A DNA stretch of 64,000 nucleotides, taken from assembly GCA_963697705.1 (NCBI GenBank), contig CAVOPA010000018.1, positions 124,001 to 188,000 on the forward strand. The letters are read 5' to 3'. Source of the DNA: CAVUCH01 sp963697705. Its GTDB lineage: Bacteria > Acidobacteriota > Vicinamibacteria > Vicinamibacterales > JAENWD01. Position 1 is the stretch's first letter, and each line of letters opens with the position of its first letter. The notes under the pieces are model-generated. The model made no database searches. It was not told the DNA's origin and worked only from the letters and a program-made list of their open reading frames with translations. The position numbers and the translations under genes are program-made. Below, piece after piece: positions 52,361 through 60,377 of this stretch.

Positions 52361-53185
52361 ATGCGTATTGCCATCGCTCACAGCCCCGATTCCGACGACG
52401 CCTTCATGTTCTATGGTCTGGCCAGTGGGAAGGTGCCGACCGGGGACCTCGAGATCGAACACGTCCTGTCGGATATCGAGTCGCTCAACCGCGCGGCGTT
52501 CGAGGGCCGCTACGAGATCAGCGCCGTCTCCTTCCACGCCTACACGCACCTGGCAGACCGCTACATCCTGTTGCCGCACGGCGCGAGCATGGGCGATCGC
52601 TACGGTCCCGTCGTGGTCGCACGCGAGCCGCTGCCGCCCTCGCTCGACGGCGTGACGGTTGCGATCCCGGGCCTGTTGACGACCGCGTTTCTGGCGCTGC
52701 GGATGTACAAGCCGGATGTGCAGTACGTGGCGATGCCGTTCGATCAGATCCAGGAGGCGGTGCACGATGGACGCGTGCAGGCTGGCCTGATCATCCACGA
52801 GGGGCAGCTCACATACGCCAGCGAAGGTCTGCACAAGGTCGTCGACTTCGGCGAGTGGTGGGCCGATCGGACGGGCGGCCTGCCCCTGCCGCTCGGCGGC
52901 AATGTCATCCGGCGCGACCTCGGGCCCGCGCTGATCGCGCGCATCTCGCGGATGCTGCACGACAGCATCGCCTACGCGCTCGATCACCGCGAGGAGGCCG
53001 TTCAATACGCCATGCAGTTCGGACGTGGACTGGATCGCGAGAAGACGGATCGCTTCGTCGGGATGTACGTGAACGAGCTCACCCTCGCGTACGGCCAGCG
53101 CGGACGAGAGGCCGTGCGCCGGTTGCTCACGGAAGCGGGCGAGAAAGGGCTGACGCCTGAGGTGACGATCGAATTCGCCGAGTAG
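52361..53185 (+). CDS. mqnD: 1,4-dihydroxy-6-naphthoate synthase
   Basis: The 274-residue protein with a periplasmic-binding-protein-like fold acts late in the futalosine route to menaquinone. The signature RIAIAHSPDSDDAFMFYGL at the N-terminus, SAVSFHAYTHLADRYILLPHG and GLIIHEGQLTYASEGL are MqnD-typical. It starts at ATG 52361, divergent from the PDZ operon, with 173 bp between them that show no clear box. mqnE lies at 58971; mqnA, B and C are outside the window. Confidence 0.9.
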   Translation: MRIAIAHSPDSDDAFMFYGLASGKVPTGDLEIEHVLSDIESLNRAAFEGRYEISAVSFHAYTHLADRYILLPHGASMGDRYGPVVVAREPLPPSLDGVTVAIPGLLTTAFLALRMYKPDVQYVAMPFDQIQEAVHDGRVQAGLIIHEGQLTYASEGLHKVVDFGEWWADRTGGLPLPLGGNVIRRDLGPALIARISRMLHDSIAYALDHREEAVQYAMQFGRGLDREKTDRFVGMYVNELTLAYGQRGREAVRRLLTEAGEKGLTPEVTIEFAE

Positions 53186-53193
53186 CCTCTTTC

Positions 53194-53281
53194 AACCGTT
53201 GACCGTTGACCGTTGACCGTTGCCCGTTGCCCGTTGCCCGTTGCCCGCCGCCCGTTGCCCGCCGCCTGCCGCCTGCCGCCC
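53194..53281 (+). repeat. Heptamer array drifting from GTTGACC to GTTGCCC to GCCGCCT
   Basis: About 12 units follow mqnD. The unit changes along the array from GTTGACC through GTTGCCC to GCCGCCT/GCCTGCC, so each sub-block was expanded from a mutated unit. Confidence 0.9.
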
Positions 53282-53286
53282 AAGTC

Positions 53287-54147
53287 TCAGCGTCCCTGCC
53301 GGATTGCCGCCGCTATCGCTTCGGCCGCCTGTCCGATGCGCGGACCCGGCACGACGAACTCGCTGCCGGACAGGAAGTGCACGCGCCCGTTTCGCACTGC
53401 GGGCACTGCCGCCAGGGTCGCCCACGCGTCGCGCTCGGCCTGTTCGCGCGATCGGGTCGACAGGGCTTCCGGCCGGAGCTCGATGATCACGTCCGGCGCC
53501 CGCGCCAGAATCAGCTCTGTCGTCGCCTGCACGGATTCCCGACGCACATCGGCGAAGACATTGGCGCCGCCCGCGACCTCGATCAGATCGTGGAGAAATC
53601 CCACCCCCCCGCTCGCGTAGATGTTGCGAAGCGCCAGCGGCTCGCGTCCGAACACGAGCAGCACTTTCGGCCTGTCCCGTCCAGCGGCGCTGGCCCGCAC
53701 GCGCGTGATCCGGGCCGTGATGGAGGCGGCCAGTCGATCCCCCTCGCGCGCGTGGCCGGTGAGCGCGCCGATCTCAGTCGCGACCCGCGCCACGTCGGCC
53801 AGCCCTCCGTGCGCGAACGGCCAGGTCTGGATACCGGCCCGGCGCATCTGCTCGCGGAGATCGGCCTGGCTCGCGTACACGACCACGAGGTCGGGGCGCA
53901 GCGACAGGATGCGCTCGACGTCAGGGTCGATGAGAGCGCCCACGCGCGGCAACCGACTGACCTCGGGAGGCTCGCGGTCGTAGCTGCTGACGCCGACGAC
54001 CTGCGGTCCAGCCCCGATCGCGAACAGCGTCTCCGTCACCGAGGGCACGAGCGACACGATCCGCCGCGGCGCTTCCGCCGCCCCTCCGATGAGCAGCGGT
54101 CCAAACAGCAGCCCGCACGCCACTACCGACATCCTGGCGGCCATCAT
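53287..54147 (-). CDS. btuF: Cobalamin ABC transporter substrate-binding protein
   Basis: The 286-residue periplasmic protein is of the BtuF/helical-backbone type: RRIVSLVPSVTETLFAIGAG, VVGVSSYDREPPEVSRLPRVG, LRPDLVVVYASQADLREQ and PAVRNGRVHFLSGSEFVVPG. It delivers vitamin B12 to BtuCD. The N-terminal signal (SVVACGLLFGPLLIGGAAEA) fits the start at ATG 54147; a longer frame to 54258 is possible but basic and unusual. The cobalamin riboswitch before btuB supports the B12 assignment for the whole set. Confidence 0.85.
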   Translation of the reverse strand: MMAARMSVVACGLLFGPLLIGGAAEAPRRIVSLVPSVTETLFAIGAGPQVVGVSSYDREPPEVSRLPRVGALIDPDVERILSLRPDLVVVYASQADLREQMRRAGIQTWPFAHGGLADVARVATEIGALTGHAREGDRLAASITARITRVRASAAGRDRPKVLLVFGREPLALRNIYASGGVGFLHDLIEVAGGANVFADVRRESVQATTELILARAPDVIIELRPEALSTRSREQAERDAWATLAAVPAVRNGRVHFLSGSEFVVPGPRIGQAAEAIAAAIRQGR

Positions 54148-54261
54148 CCCGAACCTGCTCCAGAGGCGGTGACTGACGAGCGACCGCACGCCGCAGGCCT
54201 GCCTTGGCCAATAGCGACAGCGGCGTCTTCTTCCATGCGTTCGGTGTGTCATCGGCACCCT

Positions 54262-55290
54262 TCAGGCGCGGCGGATCAGGAGCCACAGGAAGAACGGGCC
54301 GCCGATCATGGCGGTGACGATCCCGACGGGGAGCTCGATCGGCGCCATCACGGTTCGGGAGACCAGATCACAGCCCACCAGGAACGCCGCACCGAAGAGC
54401 GCTGACGCGGGGAGGACCACGCGATGGTCTGCACCCACCAGCAGCCGAACCAGGTGCGGCACGACGATGCCGATGAAGCCGACGGGACCGCCGAGTGACA
54501 CGGCAGCGCCGGTCGCGAGCGAGGCGCTGAAGAACGCAAGCCGTTGCGCCCGGAGGACGTCGATCCCGCGCGCCGCGGCCTGGTCCGAACCGAGTGCCAG
54601 CAGGTTCAAGGCACGCGGGAGCCAGGCGAACACCGCGAATGCCGCGATGCCGAGCGGCAACGCCGCCAGGATCGGGGCGTAGCCGGCCACGTCGAGGTCG
54701 CCCATCAACCAGCGGAGCGCGCGCGTCGCCTGGCTCATGTCGGCGAAGTACTGGACGAAGAGGATCACGGCCGAGAAGAACGAGTTCATCGTCACGCCGG
54801 CCAGCAGCATCACGTTGGTCGAAAAGCCCCGGTGACGCGCGCTCGCCAGCGCATAGACGACCGCGACGGCCGCCATCGAGCCGGCGAAGCTCGCGACCGG
54901 CACGCTGACGACCTGGGCAGCCGACAGCGCCCCGCTGAACGTGATCGCCAGCATCGCCCCGAGCGCCGCGCCGGCAGAGACGCCGAGCGTAAAGGGCGTC
55001 GCCAGCGGATTGCGGAGCAACGCCTGGAACACGACGCCCGCCGCCGCCAGCGCGCTGCCGACGAATGCCGCCGCGAGGACGCGCGGCAGCCTCGCGACGA
55101 AGAAGATCTGCGCGTCGACGTTGTCGGCGAACGCGACCGACGGATCGAAGACCCGTCGGAGGCTGATCGACGTGCTGCCGACGAGCGGCGCGAGCAGGCA
55201 GGCGCCGCCGGCCAGCACACCGAAGCCCACGACGGCGCGCAGGAGCGAGCGCCGGACGGGTGCGGCCGTTGCGACGGCGACAGCGCGCAT
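54262..55290 (-). CDS. btuC: Cobalamin ABC transporter permease (FecCD/BtuC family)
   Basis: The 342-residue inner-membrane protein has about ten helices and the FecCD motifs RLPRVLAAAFVGSALAAAGV, FQALLRNPLATPFTLGVSAG, the coupling-helix region LLALGSDQAAARGIDV and GPVGFIGIVVPHLVRLLVG. It forms the B12 channel with BtuD. The ATG at 55290 is the family start. It follows btuD closely on the same strand (the btuD stop is at 55343). Confidence 0.88.
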   Translation of the reverse strand: MRAVAVATAAPVRRSLLRAVVGFGVLAGGACLLAPLVGSTSISLRRVFDPSVAFADNVDAQIFFVARLPRVLAAAFVGSALAAAGVVFQALLRNPLATPFTLGVSAGAALGAMLAITFSGALSAAQVVSVPVASFAGSMAAVAVVYALASARHRGFSTNVMLLAGVTMNSFFSAVILFVQYFADMSQATRALRWLMGDLDVAGYAPILAALPLGIAAFAVFAWLPRALNLLALGSDQAAARGIDVLRAQRLAFFSASLATGAAVSLGGPVGFIGIVVPHLVRLLVGADHRVVLPASALFGAAFLVGCDLVSRTVMAPIELPVGIVTAMIGGPFFLWLLIRRA

Positions 55291-55342
55291 CAGCCTGCCG
55301 GAGTCTGCAAGGCCGGGGCTGCGTCCCGGATACCTTCCGCGC

Positions 55343-56146
55343 TCACCGCCGTTCCTCGAGCCGCTGCCGCACCGGTACGACGACCAGGTGGCCAGCCGCG
55401 GCATGTCGGCTCACCTCCGCGTCCACGTCGAAAGCGCGCCGGATGTTCTCGGGCGTGAGCACGTCGGGCGTCGGCCCGGCGGCGAGCGTGCGACCCTCGC
55501 GCACGAGCACGACGCGATCGCAGACGGCCGCAGCGAGGTTCAGATCGTGCGTGGAGAGCACCAGCGTGCACCCCCGCTCGCGATTGAGCCGCGTGACGAG
55601 CGCCGCGATTTCGAGCTGGTACGCCAGGTCGAGCGACGCGGTCGGCTCGTCGAGCAGCAGCACGTCTGCCGCCTGCGCGAGCGCAGCCGCGATCACGACC
55701 CGCTGTTTCTCGCCGCCGCTGAGCGTGTCGAAGTGCCGCGATTCGAAGGCCGCCGTTCCCGTTGCCACCAACGCCTCACGCGCCAGGCGCACATCCTCCG
55801 GCCCTTCGATCGCGAACGCGCCGAGATGAGGGTAACGCCCCATGAGCACCATCTCGAGCACGGAGTACTCGAACGCGGGATGCGTCTCCTGCGGCACGAT
55901 CGCGATCCGCCGTGCGACGGCCGCGCGCGGCAGTGCGCTGATCTCCGCGCCATCCAGCCGCACGGTGCCGCTGTCGGGACGGAGCACGCCAGCGAGCATC
56001 TTGAGCAGCGTGGTCTTCCCGGAGCCGTTCGGTCCAAGGATACCGACCACCGCCCCGCGGTCGACGGCGAGGCTGACGCCGTCGAGAACAGGCGGATCCG
56101 AGCGCCCTCCGCGGTAGGCGAAGCGGAGATTATCGGCCGACAGCAA
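55343..56146 (-). CDS. btuD: Cobalamin ABC transporter ATP-binding protein
   Basis: The 267-residue ATPase has Walker A GPNGSGKTT (38-46), signature TLSGGEKQR, Walker B VLLLDEPTASLD and STHDLNLAAA. It powers B12 import with BtuC. The start appears to be a TTG at 56146, within the end of btuB (17-bp overlap), because the fold begins LSADNLRFAYRGG and no ATG or GTG fits; coupled translation is likely. Confidence 0.88.
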   Translation of the reverse strand: MLSADNLRFAYRGGRSDPPVLDGVSLAVDRGAVVGILGPNGSGKTTLLKMLAGVLRPDSGTVRLDGAEISALPRAAVARRIAIVPQETHPAFEYSVLEMVLMGRYPHLGAFAIEGPEDVRLAREALVATGTAAFESRHFDTLSGGEKQRVVIAAALAQAADVLLLDEPTASLDLAYQLEIAALVTRLNRERGCTLVLSTHDLNLAAAVCDRVVLVREGRTLAAGPTPDVLTPENIRRAFDVDAEVSRHAAAGHLVVVPVRQRLEERR

Positions 56147-58442
56147 GGCGGACCCCGACCGTCCCCGCGCGCCCGAGCGCAGGAAACCCGAGGGTTTCTT
56201 CGTACCACCGATCGAACAGGTTGGTGCCGCGCGCGAAGACCTCGACGGTCCGGTGAACGCGGAACGCGCCTCCCGCGTTCACCACCGTGTAGCCCGGCAC
56301 CATGAAGAGTCCGCCGAACGCGCCGTAGTTCGGCTCGATGTCGAGCGCATGTCCGCGCCCGCCGACGTCGAGAAAACCCGTGAGGCGGGAGCGCACATAC
56401 GTCAGCTGCATGTTGGCCTGGTGCCGTGGCCGACGGACCAGCGCATCGCCGGTCGTGAACGGCGGCGGCGCCGCACCCGCGCGATCGACGGCGAGGATCT
56501 CGGTATCGAGCCATGTGTAGGCGGCCCGGGCGGCCAGCCCCCAGCGACTGCGCCAGGAACCGCTGATCTCGACGCCCTGTGCGCGCGCGTTCGAGATGTT
56601 GTCGGTCCGGAAGCGGCTGGCGTCCTCCAATGCGCGCGATACCGCCACGATCAGGTCGTCATAGTCGTTGCGAAACGCGGTGGCTCGCACATCCGCCGCG
56701 ATCCCTGGAAAGAGCTGGGAGACACCGGCTTCGACGCTCCGGCTGCGCTCTGGCTTCAGCTGCGGGTTGTCCGTGAACGCGATCTCGTACGCGTCAGGCG
56801 CCCGGATGCCCGTTCCGAAGCTGGCGTGCACGCGGGTGACGGCCGAACCCGCGGCGTCGCGCCGCAGAGCGTAGACGAAACCGACGCGCGGGTTTGGCGA
56901 GAGCTGCGAGTCGGCGGCGAACGCGGGCCGTGGTGCGAAGGGGCTCGGGTCGGGCTCGAGCGCCTTCCGGTGCAGCGCTTCGACCCGCAGGCCTGCGGTT
57001 AGCGCGGCGCGTGTGCCGAGTTGCTGCCGCAGCTCGCCGAAGTAGCCGACGTCGGTCCGTTCGATCGGCACCTCCTCGAACGACGCGCCCGTGATGTAGG
57101 TGCTGCGCGCGCGCTCGCCCAGGCCCTCGATGCCGGCCGAGACGCTGCTCGACGCGCTGATCGCGACGTCGCTCTGCGCACGAGCCGAGAAGCGGCGCGT
57201 CTGGAAAACCGACGGCCCGAACGGGCTCTCGAACTCGCTTCGCATGTCGCCGTACGTGGACGACAGCCGCAGGCGGATGCGGCCGTCGAGCATGCGCCCG
57301 ATCGGGGTTGCGACGCTCACGCCGCCCTGGCGATCGTGGTTCTGGCCTCGCGAAATCCGATCGACTCCCGGAAACGCGCCGATGGGATCCGATCCGTACG
57401 GACCTGGAAATCCGCGATCGTTGTCGAACGCTCGCCCCGAGCCGCGCACCGTCGCGCCACCGGCGCTGTGCCACCCGAGCGTCGCCGACACCTGCCGGTG
57501 CCAGTCGTCGTCGTTCGACACGATCTCTCCGGAAGCGGGAGCGATGCCCGTATAGCCATCGGAGCTGCCCCTCTCCGCGCCGCCGCCCCACGTGAACGCG
57601 CCCTTGGTGCCGGCCGTCGTCGCGACGGCGCGCGACGAGGCCTGCGACCCTCCTTCGATGAGCGCGCCCGCGCTCGGCCGTCCGCCGTTGGCCGTAATCA
57701 CCTGCACCACGGCCCCAATCGCATCAGCGCCGTAGAGGGCGCTTTGCGGGCCCGCCGCGAACTCGATCCGCTCGACATCGCCGACGTCGAGCAGCGAGAG
57801 GTCGAAGCCGCCGCCAAACGCGTTCACGCGGACACCGTCGACGAGCACGAGCGTGAAGTCCGACTCGCCGCCGCGCGGAAACATGGAAGTGAGCGCGCCG
57901 CGCCCGCCGCTGCGGCTGACCGTCAAGCCGGGCAAGGTGCGCAAGGCATCGCCAAAGCTCTCCACTTGCCGCTCGCGCAGCTCGGCCGACGAGATCACCG
58001 TCACGCTGCCGCTCACGTCCTCGAGCGGCGTCTCGACCTGCGCGGCGGACACGACCACCGACTCCGCGACGGGAGTGAGCGTGAGCGGAACGTCAAGCGT
58101 ACGGACCTCGTCGGCAGCTATCGCCGTCGGCTCCGTTGCGCCGTGCAGGCCCGGCGCGTCGGCGAGCAGGCGATAGGTCCCGGACGGAAGGTTCAGCACG
58201 GTGAAGCGACCGTCGCCGTCCGTGAACACGGTGCGGGCGCCGAGCGGTCCAACAACGGCGACGCGCACCGACCCGACAGGTCGTCCACCCGGATCGGTGA
58301 CGACCCCGCGCACCTCGGCGGCGTCGGCGGTCAGGACGCCTGCGGCGAGCACGAGCGGCACGAGCAGGAGAACAGACGCGATGGACGGGGAGACAGAACG
58401 AGCGTGGGCAGATCGCGCAGGCGACGACGTAAACAGGTGCAT
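56130..58442 (-). CDS. btuB: TonB-dependent receptor, probable vitamin B12 transporter
   Basis: The 770-residue outer-membrane protein has a signal peptide and an N-terminal carboxypeptidase-regulatory-like beta-domain (EVRGVVTDPGGRPVGSVRVA, residues about 43-125). The plug domain follows (VVVSAAQVETPLEDVSGSVT, VDGVRVNAFGGG, FAAGPQSALYGADAIGAVVQ) and then the barrel. The C-terminus ends AGTVGVRLAVGR. A cobalamin riboswitch directly upstream and btuDCF directly downstream identify the substrate as a corrinoid. The regulatory-like domain is typical of Acidobacteria/Bacteroidetes-type receptors. Confidence 0.9.
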   Translation of the reverse strand: MHLFTSSPARSAHARSVSPSIASVLLLVPLVLAAGVLTADAAEVRGVVTDPGGRPVGSVRVAVVGPLGARTVFTDGDGRFTVLNLPSGTYRLLADAPGLHGATEPTAIAADEVRTLDVPLTLTPVAESVVVSAAQVETPLEDVSGSVTVISSAELRERQVESFGDALRTLPGLTVSRSGGRGALTSMFPRGGESDFTLVLVDGVRVNAFGGGFDLSLLDVGDVERIEFAAGPQSALYGADAIGAVVQVITANGGRPSAGALIEGGSQASSRAVATTAGTKGAFTWGGGAERGSSDGYTGIAPASGEIVSNDDDWHRQVSATLGWHSAGGATVRGSGRAFDNDRGFPGPYGSDPIGAFPGVDRISRGQNHDRQGGVSVATPIGRMLDGRIRLRLSSTYGDMRSEFESPFGPSVFQTRRFSARAQSDVAISASSSVSAGIEGLGERARSTYITGASFEEVPIERTDVGYFGELRQQLGTRAALTAGLRVEALHRKALEPDPSPFAPRPAFAADSQLSPNPRVGFVYALRRDAAGSAVTRVHASFGTGIRAPDAYEIAFTDNPQLKPERSRSVEAGVSQLFPGIAADVRATAFRNDYDDLIVAVSRALEDASRFRTDNISNARAQGVEISGSWRSRWGLAARAAYTWLDTEILAVDRAGAAPPPFTTGDALVRRPRHQANMQLTYVRSRLTGFLDVGGRGHALDIEPNYGAFGGLFMVPGYTVVNAGGAFRVHRTVEVFARGTNLFDRWYEETLGFPALGRAGTVGVRLAVGR

Positions 58443-58499
58443 GGGACTCCTTCCGGCGTGTGCACGCGCCGGGATCTCCTGCAGGGAGATCGAATCAAG

Positions 58500-58690
58500 G
58501 ACGGCCCGGGACCAGGTTTCCTGACTTGCGGCTCGCCGCGCCTCGCCCTTCGCCTTCCCATGCCCGCGTGGAGCACAGTGACGGAACCGCGGGCAGCAGT
58601 CGGCCCCGGTTCATGAGGACGGGCGCTCCCCGCTTACAGTGGCGGCACCGTGTGGGTCTCACACCCAACTTCGCATGGTGCCCGGGTGAG
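58500..58690 (-). promoter_or_regulatory. Cobalamin riboswitch
   Basis: The minus-strand leader of btuB contains the B12 box AGTCAGGAAACCTGG (about 58514-58528) and, upstream, the conserved segments GGTGCCGCCACTGTAAGCGG (about 58630-58650) and GGGAAGGCGAAGG. This is the standard cobalamin aptamer. The 58 bp between it and the btuB ATG hold G-rich stretches that may form the expression platform. Confidence 0.9.
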
Positions 58691-58707
58691 CGTCGTTACT
58701 GGCGCGG

Positions 58708-58713
58708 AGTATA
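58708..58713 (-). promoter_or_regulatory. Candidate -10 box of the btu operon
   Basis: On the minus strand TATACT lies just upstream of the riboswitch. The expected -35 region is a poor match. Confidence 0.4.
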
Positions 58714-58836
58714 ACACCCGCCGCCGTGATTGCCCGTGCGTGAGCGGGCCCTTGTAGCCGCCCGACTCGGTCCGCCCCATTCCCCTGGCCCGGCCCCTAA
58801 TCCAGCACTGGCTCATGCCATCAACGGATCAGTTAC

Positions 58837-58898
58837 GTGGGGCAGGGCTTTAGCCCTGCAAATCGGCGCGCGCAAGCAGGCCTGAAGGCCTGCCCCAC
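58837..58898. repeat. Paired REP-like inverted elements
   Basis: GTGGGGCAGGGCTTTAGCCCTGC (58837-58859) and GCAGGCCTGAAGGCCTGCCCCAC (58876-58898) are each hairpins and are mirror-related at their outer ends (GTGGGGCAG/CTGCCCCAC), the layout of a BIME. A CCCCTAGCCTCCAGCC-type stretch follows at 58927-58952. Confidence 0.75.
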
Positions 58899-58970
58899 AT
58901 GACTACATGAGCGAATCGCGGGTTTCTAGCCCCTAGCCTCCAGCCCCCGGCCTCTATAAGATCGAACGTG

Positions 58971-60143
58971 ATGAGCACGACTGCGTCACGCGTCAAGTCC
59001 TCGGGTCTCGCCGACATCGCCCGAAAGCTGGAAGCTGGCGAACGGCTCGATGCGTCCGATGGGCTGCGGCTCTTCGACGCGCCAGACCTGCTGGCCGTCG
59101 GCGCCCTCGCCAACGCCGAGCGCGAGCGCCGTCACGCGGGCCGCACGTATTTCAACTACAACATCCGCGTCGAGGCGACGAACGTCTGCGTAGCGAGCTG
59201 CCTGTTTTGCTCGTTCGCGCGCCTGAAGCCGGGCGACGAGGGCGCCTACACCCTCTCGCTCGAAAGCGCCTGGGACAAGCTCCGCGCCCGCGCCCACCAG
59301 CCGCTCACCGAAGTCCACGTCGTCAACGGCCTGCACCCGGATCTGCCGTTCAGCTATTACACGGACCTGCTGCGTGGCTTCAAGCGCATACGGCCCGGTA
59401 TTCACTTGAAGTGCTTCACTGCGGTCGAGATCGCGTTCTTCGCCGACCTGTACGGCATGAGCGACGAGCAGGTGCTCCGGGAGCTGATGCAGGCCGGCCT
59501 CGATTCGCTGCCGGGCGGCGGGGCAGAGGTATTTGCGGATCGCGTGCGGAAGAAGATCTGCCACGACAAGTGCGACGGGAACCGGTGGCTCGACATCCAC
59601 CGCACCGCGCACGGGCTCGGCATGCGCTCGAACGTGACCATGCTCTATGGGCACATCGAGACGTTCGAAGAGCGGATCGATCACATGCTCCGCGCGCGCG
59701 CGCTGCAGGACGAGACCGGCGGGTTCCAGGCATTCATCCCGCTCGCGTTTCACCCCGACAACAACCAGATGCGCAGGCTGCCCGCGCCGAGCGCGGCAGA
59801 CACGCTGCGCGTGCACGCCGTCGCCCGACTGATGCTCGACAACATCCCGCACGTGAAAGCCTTCTGGATCGCCACGGGTGTCGACGTGGCACAGGCGTCG
59901 CTCTGGTTCGGCGTCGACGATCTCGACGGCACCGTCCAGGAAGAGCGCATCTACCACATGGCCGGCGCGACGAGCCCTGAGGCCATGACACCGCAGCAGC
60001 TCCGCAAGCTGATCCGCCTCGCCGGCCGCGAGCCGGTCGAGCGGGACACGCTATACAACGTCGTTCCGGAGCGGTCGTCCGAAGCACGGGCGATTTCGGT
60101 AGTTTCCCCGGCTGCTGCCGCGGTGGCGCCTCCTCCCTGCTGA
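58971..60143 (+). CDS. mqnE: Aminofutalosine synthase (radical SAM)
   Basis: The 390-residue radical-SAM enzyme joins the chorismate-derived enolpyruvyl benzoate to adenosine in the futalosine route to menaquinone. The cluster cysteines are C73, C77 and C80 (NVCVASCLFCSF). MqnE-type marks include EVHVVNGLHPDLPFSYY, AGLDSLPGGGAEVFADRVRK, MLYGHIETFEERIDHML, and the C-terminal DLDGTVQEERI and VERDTLYN. The ATG at 58971 is preferred over the GTG codon directly before it. It pairs with mqnD at 52361. Confidence 0.92.
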   Translation: MSTTASRVKSSGLADIARKLEAGERLDASDGLRLFDAPDLLAVGALANAERERRHAGRTYFNYNIRVEATNVCVASCLFCSFARLKPGDEGAYTLSLESAWDKLRARAHQPLTEVHVVNGLHPDLPFSYYTDLLRGFKRIRPGIHLKCFTAVEIAFFADLYGMSDEQVLRELMQAGLDSLPGGGAEVFADRVRKKICHDKCDGNRWLDIHRTAHGLGMRSNVTMLYGHIETFEERIDHMLRARALQDETGGFQAFIPLAFHPDNNQMRRLPAPSAADTLRVHAVARLMLDNIPHVKAFWIATGVDVAQASLWFGVDDLDGTVQEERIYHMAGATSPEAMTPQQLRKLIRLAGREPVERDTLYNVVPERSSEARAISVVSPAAAAVAPPPC

Positions 60144-60211
60144 CCGGATCGGTCCGTACTCTGACGTCGTCGCTCAGGACTCCCAATCTGGCTGAAGCGG
60201 CGTCGTCCCGT

Positions 60212-60234
60212 GTAGTGCCCGCCTTGAGGCGGGC
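60212..60234 (+). repeat. REP-like element related to the 25.5-kb cluster
   Basis: GTAGTGCCCGCCTTGAGGCGGGC is the same design (GTAGTGCCC plus hairpin) as the repeats at 25.5-25.8 kb, with a different stem sequence. Confidence 0.7.
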
Positions 60235-60271
60235 CGCGCTCGCGCGAGCGGCAATCCGCGGCTCCGCCTGC

Positions 60272-60327
60272 TATACTCGAAAGGTCAGGTCTTGCCGGCG
60301 ATAGCCGATTGGGACCTGGCGTTTTTT
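60272..60327 (+). terminator. Terminator hairpin in the nadA leader, with a TATACT box before it
   Basis: GTCAGGTC (60284-60291) pairs with GACCTGGC (60313-60320, one wobble) around an inner CGGC-GATA-GCCG hairpin, followed by six T (60322-60327). TATACT at 60272-60277 could be a -10 box for nadA, which would make this an attenuator; otherwise it ends mqnE transcripts. Confidence 0.65.
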
Positions 60328-60377
60328 GTGTCTCCACGTTGCGAAACTTTTCACAAGCGGAGGGGCGAGCGGAAGTC

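Noticed and set aside
57021..58616. Plus-strand open frame of 531 codons
   Set aside because: Antisense to btuB and its riboswitch; composition is Arg/Glu/His-rich shadow sequence.
60272..60377. NAD+-I (nadA motif) riboswitch before nadA
   Set aside because: The conserved core of that motif was not found in the short leader; only the terminator is supported.
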